NCBI GenBank assembly: GCA_963930955.1
Contig: OZ006967.1
Location: forward strand, 1 to 64,000
DNA from: Scatomonas sp963930955
GTDB lineage: Bacteria; Bacillota; Clostridia; Lachnospirales; Lachnospiraceae
DNA length: 64,000 nucleotides
Direction of reading: 5' to 3'
In this document: in pieces, positions 1 to 9,000 of the stretch
How positions within the stretch are numbered: the first letter of the stretch is position 1
How the letters are laid out: the number at the start of each line of letters is the position of its first letter
Notes under the pieces: model-generated
Databases searched by the model: none
The model's input: only the letters and a program-made list of their open reading frames with translations
Told to the model about the DNA's origin: nothing
Program-made: the position numbers and the translations under genes

Positions 1-160
1 ACATACAACTTCTCTCCGCGTTTGCCGCACACGAAGTCGATCTCCTTGTCCCCGGTTCTGCCAACGGTTACTTCGTACCCTCTTCTCACCAGTTCCAGAT
101 AGACAATGTTTCGATATTATTCTTCAGCATATTCTTCTCCGCTGTCTTTCTCAATTACTT
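1..160 (-). pseudogene. Remnant of an AAA ATPase with a DUF4143 C-terminal domain (edge-truncated)
   Basis: Translated on the minus strand, positions 113 to 1 read NIVYLELVRRGYEV and then GDKEIDFV, which matches the DUF4143 part of archaeal/bacterial AAA ATPases of the toxin-like or prophage-associated kind. An in-frame stop lies at 117-119. The residues that would normally precede it (KNMLKNNIE) are in another frame, so a one-base deletion near 111-115 is likely. No start codon or ATPase domain lies upstream. The rest of the gene runs off the left edge. I infer a decayed gene; a sequencing error at the frameshift cannot be excluded. Confidence 0.6.
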
Positions 161-256
161 GACTTATAACTCAATCAAGTATAGCACAAAATTACCGGTC
201 TGAACAGCCGGAAAAAACAAGGGGACTTTTGCGCTCTAAAATACGAGGGATAAAAA

Positions 257-323
257 GAAAGAGACATTCCGACAGAGAATCCGGTTCCTGGAAAAATCCG
301 AATTCTCTGGGATTGTCTCTTTC
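257..323. repeat. Imperfect palindrome in the gap before tRNA-Ser
   Basis: The left arm begins GAAAGAGACATTCCGACAGA and the right arm is its near-complement ending GATTGTCTCTTTC, with about 22 paired positions and a roughly 12-nt loop. No clear U-tract follows on either strand. It could be a weak terminator for the tRNA (minus strand) or a small dispersed repeat. The remainder of 161-376 is AT-rich and shows no gene; a shorter inverted pair TACTTGA/TCAAGTA sits near 157-182. Confidence 0.45.
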
Positions 324-376
324 CTGCGTGTTAGGGATTAAAATTCGGTATTAACCGACTTCCCCTTGTCAATTTA

Positions 377-462
377 CGGAGAGTGTGGGATTCGAACCCA
401 CGTGCCCTTGCGGACAACCGCATTTCGAGTGCGGCTCGTTATGACCACTTCGATAACTCTCC
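377..462 (-). tRNA. tRNA-Ser (anticodon CGA)
   Basis: The minus strand folds as a class II tRNA. The acceptor stem pairs GGAGAGT with the CTCTCC end, and the discriminator is G, as usual for serine. The anticodon arm is CCGCA/TGCGG around loop CTCGAAA, giving anticodon CGA for UCG codons. The T-arm contains GTTCGAATCC, and the long variable arm (TTGTCCGCAAGGGCA region) is the serine hallmark. CCA is not encoded. It lies just downstream of tadA on the same strand. Confidence 0.95.
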
Positions 463-515
463 CTGTTCCGGTCTCCCGGACACGTTCTTTATTATACTGG
501 TTTCCGGCAGTCCCG

Positions 516-998
516 TCAACATTCTTCTTTGGTCTGCAGCTTTTTTCTCTCCCGGAGCCGACGGAAAAAGCTGCTGAGCAGGCTGCCGCATTCTTCCTCC
601 AGGACTCCCCGCTCCACTTCCGCCTGGTGGTTGAATTCTTTCATCTCCAGCAGGTTCAGGATGGAACCGCCGCAGCCTGCCTTGGGGTTCATGCTGCCAA
701 TGACCACCCGGTCCATGCGGGCCTGGATAATGGCCCCGGCACACATCTGGCAGGGCTCCAGGGTCACGTACAGGGTGCAGCCCTCCAGCCGCCAGTCTCC
801 CAGCTTTCTACTGGCCTTGCGGATGGCGTTCAGCTCCGCGTGGGACAGGGTATTTTTATCCGTGTTCCTGCGGTTATAGCTTCTGGCTATAATTTTTCCC
901 TGGTAAACAATGACGCAGCCGATGGGCACTTCCATCAGGGCTTCCGCTTTTTTTGCCTGGCGGATGGCCTCTTTCATATATTTTTCATCCTCTGTCAT
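516..998 (-). CDS. tadA: tRNA(adenosine(34)) deaminase TadA
   Basis: TadA converts A34 to inosine in tRNA-Arg(ACG), a zinc-dependent cytidine-deaminase-fold reaction in the cytosol. The 160-residue product has the zinc ligand and catalytic pair HAE at 53-55 and the PCQMC zinc motif at 82-86, with full family length. I start at 998 because AGGAGG sits 5 bases upstream; an upstream in-frame ATG at 1058 lacks a ribosome site and would add a non-conserved tail. It lies next to tRNA-Ser. The next gene is divergent, so the roughly 58-bp gap must hold both promoters. Confidence 0.95.
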   Translation of the reverse strand: MTEDEKYMKEAIRQAKKAEALMEVPIGCVIVYQGKIIARSYNRRNTDKNTLSHAELNAIRKASRKLGDWRLEGCTLYVTLEPCQMCAGAIIQARMDRVVIGSMNPKAGCGGSILNLLEMKEFNHQAEVERGVLEEECGSLLSSFFRRLRERKKLQTKEEC

Positions 999-1056
999 AA
1001 AATCCTCCTGCCGCGCATATGGTATCTGTAGAATTTGAAAGGAGCAGGTGTCCGGC

Positions 1057-2004
1057 ATGTCTGATTATAAACGGTTTATAGCCTATGTATACGAGTATCC
1101 GGAAAATATCAAAGGAGAAAACCGGGGGTTCGTGCGGGTGGAAGCACGGAACGGCAGCTGTCAGATGGAATTCCGTCTGAACGTTATCTCCCTGCCGGAG
1201 GGATCCCCCTTAAATGTCTGCGGCTTTGTGAGGATCCGGGATCTTCTCTTCGGCATCCCTATCGGGATCCTCCGGGCCGGAAAAAACGGCATCTCCGGCC
1301 GTCTCATGGCACCCGCCGTACATATGGGGGATACAGCTTTCTCCCTGGAGGATCTGTCGGGCCTTCTGATCCTGGGACCGGAAAACAGAGTCTACGCCAC
1401 GGCCTGGGATGATATCCCCCTTGCGCCGGACCGCTTTACCACGGATCCCGGGGTACTGCAGGATCCTGCCTCAGCAGAGGAGGTCCCGGAGATCCCCCCG
1501 GAAGAATCCTCTGAAGCTCCGGATCCTGAGGAAGCAGAGGAAGATACGGGAAGAATCCTCCGCATGGCTTCCACAGAGGAAAGGTCCGGCGATGAAATCC
1601 CTTCCGAAGCAGCTCCCGGCAAAGACGCGGGAGCCGCTGGATCCCCGGTCGACCGCTGGGGAACACTGCTCTCCCGCTTTCCCCGCATCCGGCCTTTTGA
1701 CGATGACGAGATCCGGGACTGTGTCCGGCTGGATCTGAAGGATCTTCCGGAGCTGCGGAAAGAGGGCTGGCTCATCAGCAGCAATCAATTTCTGCTCCAC
1801 GGATTTTACAGCTACCGCCATTTTCTCCTGGGCCGCTCTGATGCCCTGGGAAATGTCTTTATCCTGGGCGTCCCCGGGGTCTTCGATATCCGGGAGCAGT
1901 TTATGGCGGGCATGTTCGGATTTTCCGGTTTTAAACCCGCCCGGGATCCTTCCGGAACTCCCGGAAACGCGCCTTTCGGCTACTGGTACAGGCAAGTGCA
2001 GTAA
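1057..2004 (+). CDS. DUF6128 domain protein
   Basis: 315-residue soluble protein without signal peptide or membrane segment. Residues 1-120 form a compact region (RFIAYVYEYPENIKGENRGFVR). Roughly 120-200 is an acidic, Pro/Ser/Glu-rich linker. The C-terminal 110 residues, from LLSRFPRIRPFDDDEIRDCV, resemble DUF6128, known to me from Lachnospiraceae and of unknown function. I chose ATG 1057 over GTG 1048 because AAGGAG (1039-1044) is too close to the GTG. It is a single gene between divergent tadA and a convergent operon end. The domain name is from memory of the family. Confidence 0.75.
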   Translation: MSDYKRFIAYVYEYPENIKGENRGFVRVEARNGSCQMEFRLNVISLPEGSPLNVCGFVRIRDLLFGIPIGILRAGKNGISGRLMAPAVHMGDTAFSLEDLSGLLILGPENRVYATAWDDIPLAPDRFTTDPGVLQDPASAEEVPEIPPEESSEAPDPEEAEEDTGRILRMASTEERSGDEIPSEAAPGKDAGAAGSPVDRWGTLLSRFPRIRPFDDDEIRDCVRLDLKDLPELRKEGWLISSNQFLLHGFYSYRHFLLGRSDALGNVFILGVPGVFDIREQFMAGMFGFSGFKPARDPSGTPGNAPFGYWYRQVQ

Positions 2005-2009
2005 AGAGG

Positions 2010-2705
2010 TTAATCCACGCCCCGGATGCCTACTTCCGGGATATCGGCCAGCAGCATTTCCCGGAACCGCTCCAGCTGTTCCCTGGAATATCCGGTGAAG
2101 CCCGGCCGGATCACCGCCCCGGATTCCCGGTAATTCTGCAGAAAGTACCTGCGGCTGCCCCGGAGCCATTCTCCGATCTTTTTCAGCTCTTCTTTTCCAT
2201 GAAGTTCCCGGGTGACGGTAGTACGGAACTCATAGTCTGTCCGTCCCTGTTTCAGCAGTTCCACAGAATCCTGGATCTTCAACACATCCAGTTCCGGCAG
2301 GCCTGCGGTTTCCCCGTAGCGGCCGGGACTGTTTTTAATGTCCATGGCCACATAGTCCAGAAGGCCTTTCTCAATCAGATGGCTAAGAACCTCCGGCCGG
2401 TAGCCGTTGGTATCCAGCTTCACCTGATAACCCAGATCACGGATCCGCCGGATAAACGCCTCCAGATCCGGTGCCAGGGTAGGTTCCCCTCCTGTTATGC
2501 AGACGCCTTTTAAAATTCCTTTTCTCTTTTCCAGATGCCGGAACACGGTTTCCTCAGAGATCACAGGCTCCAGCTCCGGCTGAAGCACCAGATTGCCGTT
2601 CTGGCAGAAGGGGCATTGAAAATTGCAGCCTCCCAGAAAAACCGTGCAGGCCACCTGTCCCGGATAGTCCAGCAGGGTCAGGGTCTGAAAGCCGTGGATC
2701 TTCAT
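2010..2705 (-). CDS. Radical SAM activase, anaerobic NTP reductase-activating (NrdG-like) family
   Basis: The 231-residue protein starts KIHGFQTLTLLDYPGQVA and has the radical SAM cluster motif C27-X3-C31-X2-C34 (GGCNFQCPFC), the pattern of the family annotated as anaerobic ribonucleoside-triphosphate reductase activating protein. It would generate a glycyl radical on a partner using SAM and a [4Fe-4S] cluster. No nrdD or other glycyl-radical enzyme lies in this window, so the partner is elsewhere and the assignment as true NrdG is uncertain; a pyruvate-formate-lyase-activase relative is the alternative. It overlaps the HAD gene upstream by 4 bases, so the two are probably co-translated. Confidence 0.8.
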   Translation of the reverse strand: MKIHGFQTLTLLDYPGQVACTVFLGGCNFQCPFCQNGNLVLQPELEPVISEETVFRHLEKRKGILKGVCITGGEPTLAPDLEAFIRRIRDLGYQVKLDTNGYRPEVLSHLIEKGLLDYVAMDIKNSPGRYGETAGLPELDVLKIQDSVELLKQGRTDYEFRTTVTRELHGKEELKKIGEWLRGSRRYFLQNYRESGAVIRPGFTGYSREQLERFREMLLADIPEVGIRGVD

Positions 2706-3556
2706 AGGGCCTCCCCTGCCGGAATACCCAGGATTTCATAGAACCCGTAGGCAACTCCGTCTTCCTGGTTGGACTTTGTAATATAATCCGCCGCCGCTTT
2801 GCAGGCCCTGGAGGCATTTTCCATAGCGAAAGAAATCCCCGCCGCTTCCAGCAGATCAATGTCGTTGTCTCCGTCCCCGAAGGCTGCTGTTTCCTGCCGG
2901 GGAATTCCCAGCAGCTGCTGCAGGAACCGGAGCCCTCCGGCTTTTCCCGCCTCCTCCGCTACCGTTTCCACCCGGTTTTTAACAGAGGAGGTAACATAGA
3001 TGGGAAGACCGGCCGTGGACAAACGCGTCTGAAGGCTGGCCTTCTTCTCCTCGTCCGCCGTGATCAGGTCCAGCCCGTCCAGTTCCGTCCTGTGCGATCT
3101 GACAAAGTCCCGGATGTTTTCCACCGGCTGCCGGGTGCTCTGAATGTAAGGAACCGCATGGGGCATGGCGCCAAAGCTGACCGGATCCTCCAGATACTCC
3201 CGGGAGGCGTAAGAAATCCCGTTAAGAAAGGTCTCCATGCCCAGCCGCATGCCTTCTGTCATCTGCAGGATCTGATCTACCGCCTCCGCCCGGATCCGCA
3301 CCCGGTGCAGACAGGCCCGGTCCTTCATGCGGTAGATAGCCGCGCCGTTGCTGGTAACCGCGTACTCAATGCCCGGTATGCCGGTTACCGCCGGGGGCAG
3401 GGCTCCCAGTGATCTGCCGCTGGCAATGATCACCGTAATGCCGGCAGCAATGGCGTCTTTAATGGCTGCTCTGTTTTTATCGCTGATCTGCTTATCGTCC
3501 CGCAAAGTGGTCCCGTCCAGATCCAGGGCGATGCAGGATACTTTTTTCTGTCTCAT
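2702..3556 (-). CDS. Cof-type HAD-IIB phosphatase
   Basis: 284 residues. Motif I is DLDGT near residue 12 (nucleophile Asp), and the C-terminal motif GDGDNDIDLLEAAG supplies the metal-binding acidic pair, so it belongs to the HAD superfamily, subclass IIB (Cof/YidA/YkrA type). Members dephosphorylate sugar phosphates, FMN or similar small molecules; the substrate cannot be read from sequence. The gene follows the FliB-like gene by 24 bases and overlaps the activase gene downstream. Confidence 0.88.
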   Translation of the reverse strand: MRQKKVSCIALDLDGTTLRDDKQISDKNRAAIKDAIAAGITVIIASGRSLGALPPAVTGIPGIEYAVTSNGAAIYRMKDRACLHRVRIRAEAVDQILQMTEGMRLGMETFLNGISYASREYLEDPVSFGAMPHAVPYIQSTRQPVENIRDFVRSHRTELDGLDLITADEEKKASLQTRLSTAGLPIYVTSSVKNRVETVAEEAGKAGGLRFLQQLLGIPRQETAAFGDGDNDIDLLEAAGISFAMENASRACKAAADYITKSNQEDGVAYGFYEILGIPAGEAL

Positions 3557-3580
3557 AACGCATATGATCCTTTCCGTATT

Positions 3581-4642
3581 TTACTCCAGAAACTGCCGGA
3601 TCATTTCCATGTTTTCCGGACAGTATTCGACCTCTTTAGAATACAGTTTCACCGTAAAAATCCGGTCCGCCTCTGAAAACCCTCCTTTTTCCAGCCAAAG
3701 CCGGGTATCCATCAGCTGCAGGATCAGAAGGCTGGCTGCCGTAAACCTTACCGGCGGCAGAACGCAGCCGTCAAAGAGAGCTTCCATAAAATACCGGTAC
3801 AGAAAATAAACTGTCAGGTGCTCGTACTCATACTCCCGGTTCCGGAATGCATCCAGAAAAACCCTTCTCTGCTCCAGAAGATGGGGCAGCTGCTCCCTGA
3901 GGTCTTCCATACGGCCCCTCCAGGTACCGTCCAGGGATTCCAGGGTTTCATACAGCTTCAGCAGTTCCAGAACCTTCTCCCGGGAGCCGTACCAGGCCTC
4001 CTCTTTTTCGGCCGTCTCCAGCCAATCCGAAGGATCTGTACCGGCCAGTTTCCGGATCTCTTCCGTATCCTCCTGTCTCACCGGGGGATCCAGCTGTTCC
4101 GCAAACTCCAGGGCCGCCGCCATTCTCTGATCCATGGGGCGGCTTCTGTTCTGGAGAATGGAAAACAGCCTTTCCCGGGCCTTCAGCAGAGGCTGCAGCA
4201 GAGGATCTTCCTCCTCCCCGGTCTCTCCCCGTGTTTCTCTTACAAATCTCAAAGGTTCCTTTCTCTGAAACAGCAGCCGGCAGACCTCCTCGCAGCACAG
4301 TCCCAGCCCCGCCTCCGTGTAATCCCCGAACCACTGATAAAATCTGGGGTGCTCCCGGCAGATATCGCAGAGCATGTCCTCCCCCAGCTGCAGATAGATC
4401 TCACAGAGATTTCTCTCGTTTAGAAAAGGGCATCTTCTCCCCGGGGCCAGGGTAAAGTAGGCTCCGTCCTCTTCCTGGGAAATCCGGGAACGGAGACTCC
4501 TGCCGAAATTTCCCGGCACCTCTCCGTATTTTTTCAGGGTTTCCTCGTCCACCTCGATCTCCCAGCCCGCGCAGCAGGTATCCCGGCAGCGGGAGGCGAT
4601 GCAGACAAATGCATCGTAAAAATCCGGTTTTAAAAGTTCCAT
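3581..4642 (-). CDS. fliB: FliB-like lysine N-methylase (cysteine-cluster protein)
   Basis: 353 residues. The N-terminal third has the family's cysteine pattern: CIASRCRDTCCAGW, then GRRCPFLNERNLCEIY, then MLCDICREHPRFY and GLCCEEVCRLL, probably binding a metal cluster. This matches the FliB family, named for Salmonella flagellin lysine methylation. The start at 4642 has AAGGAA 4-5 bases upstream. No flagellar gene occurs anywhere in the window, so the substrate here may not be flagellin, or the flagellar genes are distant. It sits in a same-strand run with 24- and 39-base gaps on either side. Confidence 0.8.
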   Translation of the reverse strand: MELLKPDFYDAFVCIASRCRDTCCAGWEIEVDEETLKKYGEVPGNFGRSLRSRISQEEDGAYFTLAPGRRCPFLNERNLCEIYLQLGEDMLCDICREHPRFYQWFGDYTEAGLGLCCEEVCRLLFQRKEPLRFVRETRGETGEEEDPLLQPLLKARERLFSILQNRSRPMDQRMAAALEFAEQLDPPVRQEDTEEIRKLAGTDPSDWLETAEKEEAWYGSREKVLELLKLYETLESLDGTWRGRMEDLREQLPHLLEQRRVFLDAFRNREYEYEHLTVYFLYRYFMEALFDGCVLPPVRFTAASLLILQLMDTRLWLEKGGFSEADRIFTVKLYSKEVEYCPENMEMIRQFLE

Positions 4643-4681
4643 ACAGTTCCTTTCCCGTTTCTGTTTTCCGAAAACAAGAGA

Positions 4682-5422
4682 CTATCGGAGCACAGGATCC
4701 AAAGAGGGCGACAGGGAAACCTGGTACACCGCTCCGATTTCTCCCCGGAAGGGCAGATAAAAGATTCCCACCTCTTCCCCCTTCTGCAGGCCCCGGAAAA
4801 AATACAGTTCCAGCTTCTGTTCCGCAGGGCTCATCTCCTCATAGGAAAGGAGCAGCTCCCCCTGCAGGCCCTCCCCTTCCTGCCAATGCCATTCCTCCAG
4901 CCAGACAGGGATGGAATTCCCTTTCCACTCCACCTGCTGGAAATCCGCGGATAATTCCTTCCGGGCCCCGGGAACAGAAACCGCGCCGGAAGCCAGACAG
5001 TAAATGGGGAACACCGCCAGCAAAGCCGCCGCTGCCGTGATCACCGACCACTTCACCTGCCCGCCGGGGTGCCTGCGAAGCAGCCAGCCCGCAGCCTGGC
5101 CCAGAAACAGGGCCGCCATCTGATAAATATCCATCCGCCAGCGGACAGCAGGCTCCCTGACAAACGCAGCGATCAGTACCGCTGCCAGGAGAATTTCCAG
5201 AAGCAAAACAGCGATACGGCCCCGGCGGCTGGTCTTTCCCTCTTCCCGGGGGTCCGCCAGAAGATTCCCCGCCAGGGTAAGAACACCGAAAAAGAGCAGC
5301 ACACGCCAGAATTCAAAGGCTTTCAGCACGCCCCCGTACCAAACCCGGTCCCCCAGGGCTTCCGCCAGACAGACCCCTCCCAGCAGAAGCATGGTCAGGT
5401 TAAATTGACAGCGCTGTGACAT
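4682..5422 (-). CDS. Multi-pass membrane protein of unknown function
   Basis: 246 residues from ATG 5422, preceded by GGGAGGGAGAGG. A longer open frame upstream overlaps the phosphopantetheinyl transferase and has no ribosome site. About five hydrophobic segments fill residues 5-150 (for example FEFWRVLLFFGVLTLAGNLL and SVITAAAALLAVFPIYCLAS). The C-terminal 90 residues are polar, probably extracytoplasmic, and include LYFFRGLQKGEEVGIFYLP. I do not recognise a family. It sits between the phosphopantetheinyl transferase and the FliB-like gene on the same strand. Confidence 0.7.
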   Translation of the reverse strand: MSQRCQFNLTMLLLGGVCLAEALGDRVWYGGVLKAFEFWRVLLFFGVLTLAGNLLADPREEGKTSRRGRIAVLLLEILLAAVLIAAFVREPAVRWRMDIYQMAALFLGQAAGWLLRRHPGGQVKWSVITAAAALLAVFPIYCLASGAVSVPGARKELSADFQQVEWKGNSIPVWLEEWHWQEGEGLQGELLLSYEEMSPAEQKLELYFFRGLQKGEEVGIFYLPFRGEIGAVYQVSLSPSLDPVLR

Positions 5423-5462
5423 TTCCTCTCCCTCCCTTCTGCGATCCGGACAGCCCGGAGGA

Positions 5463-6074
5463 TCAGTCGGTGATCCACTCCACCCGGATTTCTTTCTGCT
5501 TTTTGGTACACACGCAGAGAACGTAGTTCTCCTCCACATCCTCCTTCCAGAACCAGACGCCTTCCGCCGTCCAGGGCAGGCGGCTGCGGATGATATTTCC
5601 CGCCTCCGGGGCTGTGGAGAATTCCCCGAAGCCGCCGTCAATGCCCTGACCGGTATATTTCACGTAGCTTTCTTTGGCAGCCCAGATCTCAAAAAATCTT
5701 TGATAAGGGGTGCCCTCCCGTCCGTTTTCCACGTAATCGCTTTCCTCCGGCTCAAAATGCCGGCCGGCCAGCCGTCTCAGCCGCATCTCCGCCTCCTGCC
5801 TGGTCTCGCCCTGTTTCCGGGTCCGCTCCTGAATATCCACGCCGATCCGCTCCCCGCTGAGGGCGCAGACCCAGTAGGGGCCGCTGTGGCTGATGGAGAG
5901 GAACAGCTCCGGATGGTGCAGGAAAAAGGGTTTCCCCTTCTTTCCCCGCAGCAGCTCCCAGGTTACGGGAGAGGCTTCGATGCCAAAGGCTCTTTTGGCC
6001 GCCAGGGCCAGCCTCTCCTCCGGTTCTCTTTTGTCATTTATGTTAAAAATACATACAACTGTTTTCTGATCCAT
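5463..6074 (-). CDS. 4'-phosphopantetheinyl transferase, Sfp-type superfamily
   Basis: 203 residues. The conserved motifs are FLSISHSGPYWVCAL, the Mg/CoA motif GVDIQ, and FEIWAAKESYVKYTGQGI (W/F-x-x-K-E-S/A). The enzyme transfers phosphopantetheine from CoA to a serine of a carrier protein. GGGGAG lies 5 bases before ATG 6074. No NRPS, PKS or carrier-protein gene is in the window, so the target (fatty-acid ACP or a distant pathway) is open. It follows the EndoQ-UvrD gene by 2 bases, so the two are very probably co-transcribed. Confidence 0.9.
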   Translation of the reverse strand: MDQKTVVCIFNINDKREPEERLALAAKRAFGIEASPVTWELLRGKKGKPFFLHHPELFLSISHSGPYWVCALSGERIGVDIQERTRKQGETRQEAEMRLRRLAGRHFEPEESDYVENGREGTPYQRFFEIWAAKESYVKYTGQGIDGGFGEFSTAPEAGNIIRSRLPWTAEGVWFWKEDVEENYVLCVCTKKQKEIRVEWITD

Positions 6075-6076
6075 GG

Positions 6077-9000
6077 TTACTCCCCTTGAGGAAGGAAATC
6101 GAAAAGGCTCAGCTGCCTGGGCTGCGCTTTTTTCCGGCTTCCCTCCGCTTTTTCTTTTTTACTGTATTCTTCCGGCACTTCCTCCCAGAATTCGGAAGGC
6201 TCCCCTGCGGCTGTAAGGATCAGCTCCTCCCTGGCCCGGGTCATACCTACATAGAAAAGCCGCCGCTCTTCCTCTATATCTGCCGCTTCCTTCTCCGTCT
6301 CCAGGGGAAGCCCTCCTTTGCTGACCCCGCAGAGGATCACCGCCGGAAACTCCAGCCCTTTGGAGGCGTGGAGGGTCATAAGCCGTACCGCGTCCCCCCG
6401 GTAGGTTTTTCCGCCGCACCGCTGCAGATCTCCCTCCTCCCCGGAGGCCAGGTTTTCCAGCAGTTCCTCCATATGCCCGCAGAGCACTGCCGCCCCCCGG
6501 AGCTGAAGCATGGCTGTATTTTCTGCCAGACCCTGCTCCTCCATCCATTGATCCAGAATTTTTGCCGGCTTCCCTTTGGCCATCAGGGGCCGGAAATTTT
6601 CCTCCAGATGTTCCAGGACCGTCTCCGTCAGCGGGTTGTTTTCCCGGTCCAGCAGAAGCTCCGCCGCCAGGTGCCGGTCCGCTTCCGCGCCTTTTGCCAG
6701 ATAGCGGAAAAAGGCGCAGGTTCCCCGGACTTTCGGATCCTCCAGAAAGCTTCCCCGGCCCGCGGCCACGTAGGGGATCCCCTCCTGGCGGAGCGTCTTC
6801 TCCAGCCGGTCCATCTGCCGGTGGGTCCGGCAGAGAACCGCGATCTCCCCGAAGCTCCGGAGTTTTCTCTTTTCCTGATCTGCCCGCTGCTCCTGGGCCT
6901 CCAGCATATCCACCCCGCCTACCAGGCGGTTGATCTCCTTGGCGGCAAACACCGCCTCCGCCGCCTTGCTGGCTGCCTGGACCATCCGCACCGGCTCTCC
7001 GCCGGCCCCAAAGGGTTTCAGATCCCGTTCTTCCCCGGGATTTCTCCGGATCACCGATACCGCTGCCTGCAGGATCTCCGGGGTAGACCGGTAGTTGATC
7101 CGCAGATGGATCCCCTCTGTTTCCGGATGGTTTTCCTTCAGTTTTTCAAAGCAGGCAGAGTCCGCCCCCCGGAAGCCGTAAATGGACTGATCCGGATCGC
7201 CGATGACAAACAGGGACTTTCCTCCCCGGTTCCAGGCCTCTGTAAGCCGGAACTGCGCCGGATTGCAGTCCTGAAATTCATCAATGAGCAGATAAGAAAA
7301 ATGGCTTCTGTCACTGTCCTCTCTCTCAAAATATTCCGCGGCCCGCAGCAGCAGATCGTCGAAATCCAGCAGCCCCTTTTCCTCCAGCCGCTTCTGGTAG
7401 TGACCCCGGGCCTCCCGGGGGATTAAAGCGGAGTCCCTGCCGGACTTGATCCGGGAGATCTCTCCTGTCAGCTTTCCGGCGCTGCAGGGCAGATGAAAAA
7501 GGGATACCGTCTCCTTGGCCAGTTCCAGGCATTCCATCCCTTCCGCCAGCTGTACTTCCTCCCCGGCTTGTTTCAGGGCCTCCAGGGCCACGGAGTGGAA
7601 GGTGCCGATCTGCAGATCCCGCAGCCGCCGCTTTCCTCCCAGAGCTTTTTCCAGCCGTTCCCGAAGCTCCGCCGCCGCTTTCCGGGTAAAGGTCACTGCG
7701 GTGATCTCCCTGGGCTTTACCTGTTTTTCCTGCAGAAGGTACAGGATCCGGGACACCAGGGTTTTGGTCTTGCCGGTGCCGGGTCCGGCGGTTACCGCCG
7801 CGTACCGGCTTTCGGACCGGACCGCCCGAAGCTGTTCCGGATTCAGCATCTCCCCGGAGGGCGTTCCCTGGGCTGGAGTTTCCTGTCGCTGTTCTCCCGC
7901 GGGTTCCTGTTCCCCGCCGGGTTTTCCGGTCTTCTCCCGGCTGGTTCCGCCATTCTCCGGCGCAGCGAAGGAAAAGCACAGCTGGCCCTCTGTATTCTCC
8001 AGCTCTTCTTCTGTAAACAGCCGGATCTTTCCGTATTCTCCATCGTATCCCGGTTCCCGGATCACCTGCCCGGCCCGGAGACGGCGGATGCCTTCCGCCA
8101 CCCTCTCCCCGGCTTCCTGCTGGATCGCCTCCAGAGGGAGTTCTCTTAAAATGGCAAATTCCGTGCCCAATCGTTCCAGCATCCGCTCATACAGCCCCTG
8201 GACTTTTTTGCCGGAGGCTGCATGGCCTGTGGAGGCTCCGATGACCTCCGGCAGAGGCGCCAGGCTCTCAAAAGGCCTGGCCCCCTCTTTTACATAGCCT
8301 TCCTGCCGGTCCGCCAGCTGCAGGATCCGATGGGAAACCCCCATGGTCAGCTTCTTTTTGCAGACCGGGCAGAGATTGCCTGCCGCTTCCGCCTCCCCGG
8401 GGCTTAAGACCAGATGGCATTTCCGGTGGCCGTCAAAATGGTATTTCCCCTCTTCGGGGAAAAATTCAATGGTCCCCTCCAGGCCCTGCCCCTTCTGAAT
8501 GGCGTCGAAGAGCCCCTGATAGGAGCAGTCCACATCCAGCAGATTGGCCTCCCGGCCCAGCTTGGCCGGGGAATGGGCGTCCGAATTGGAAATGAGCTGC
8601 AGGCCGTCCAGGGCGGACAGCATCCAGTTCATGGGAGGATCCGAGGAAAGCCCCGTCTCCACCGCGTGGATGTAAGGGGTCAGTTCCTCAAAGCATTCCT
8701 CCAGGGTATCAAAGCCGGAAAAGGCTCCGAACAGGGAAAAATGAGGGGTCCAGATATGGGCCGGCACGAACATGGCCTCCGGACAGGTCTCCAGGGTCAG
8801 TTCCAGCAGATCATGGCAGGGCAGTCCCAGAATGGGCCGCCCGTCGGAGTGGATGTTGCCGATGGCCTCCAGCCGCCGGGACAGCTCCTCCGCCTCCTCC
8901 AGCCCCGGCAGCAGGATCAGGCTGTGGACCTTCCGGGTCTTTCCGTCCTTCTTGTAAATGGAACTGATCTCCCCGGAGACCACAAACCGGGGCTCCTGCT

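Noticed and set aside
257..323. Intrinsic terminator for the tRNA transcript
   Set aside because: The hairpin is good but no clear U-tract follows on the minus strand, so I list it only as a palindrome.
5463..6074. NRPS or polyketide locus around the phosphopantetheinyl transferase
   Set aside because: No carrier protein, condensation, ketosynthase or adenylation domain is present in the window.
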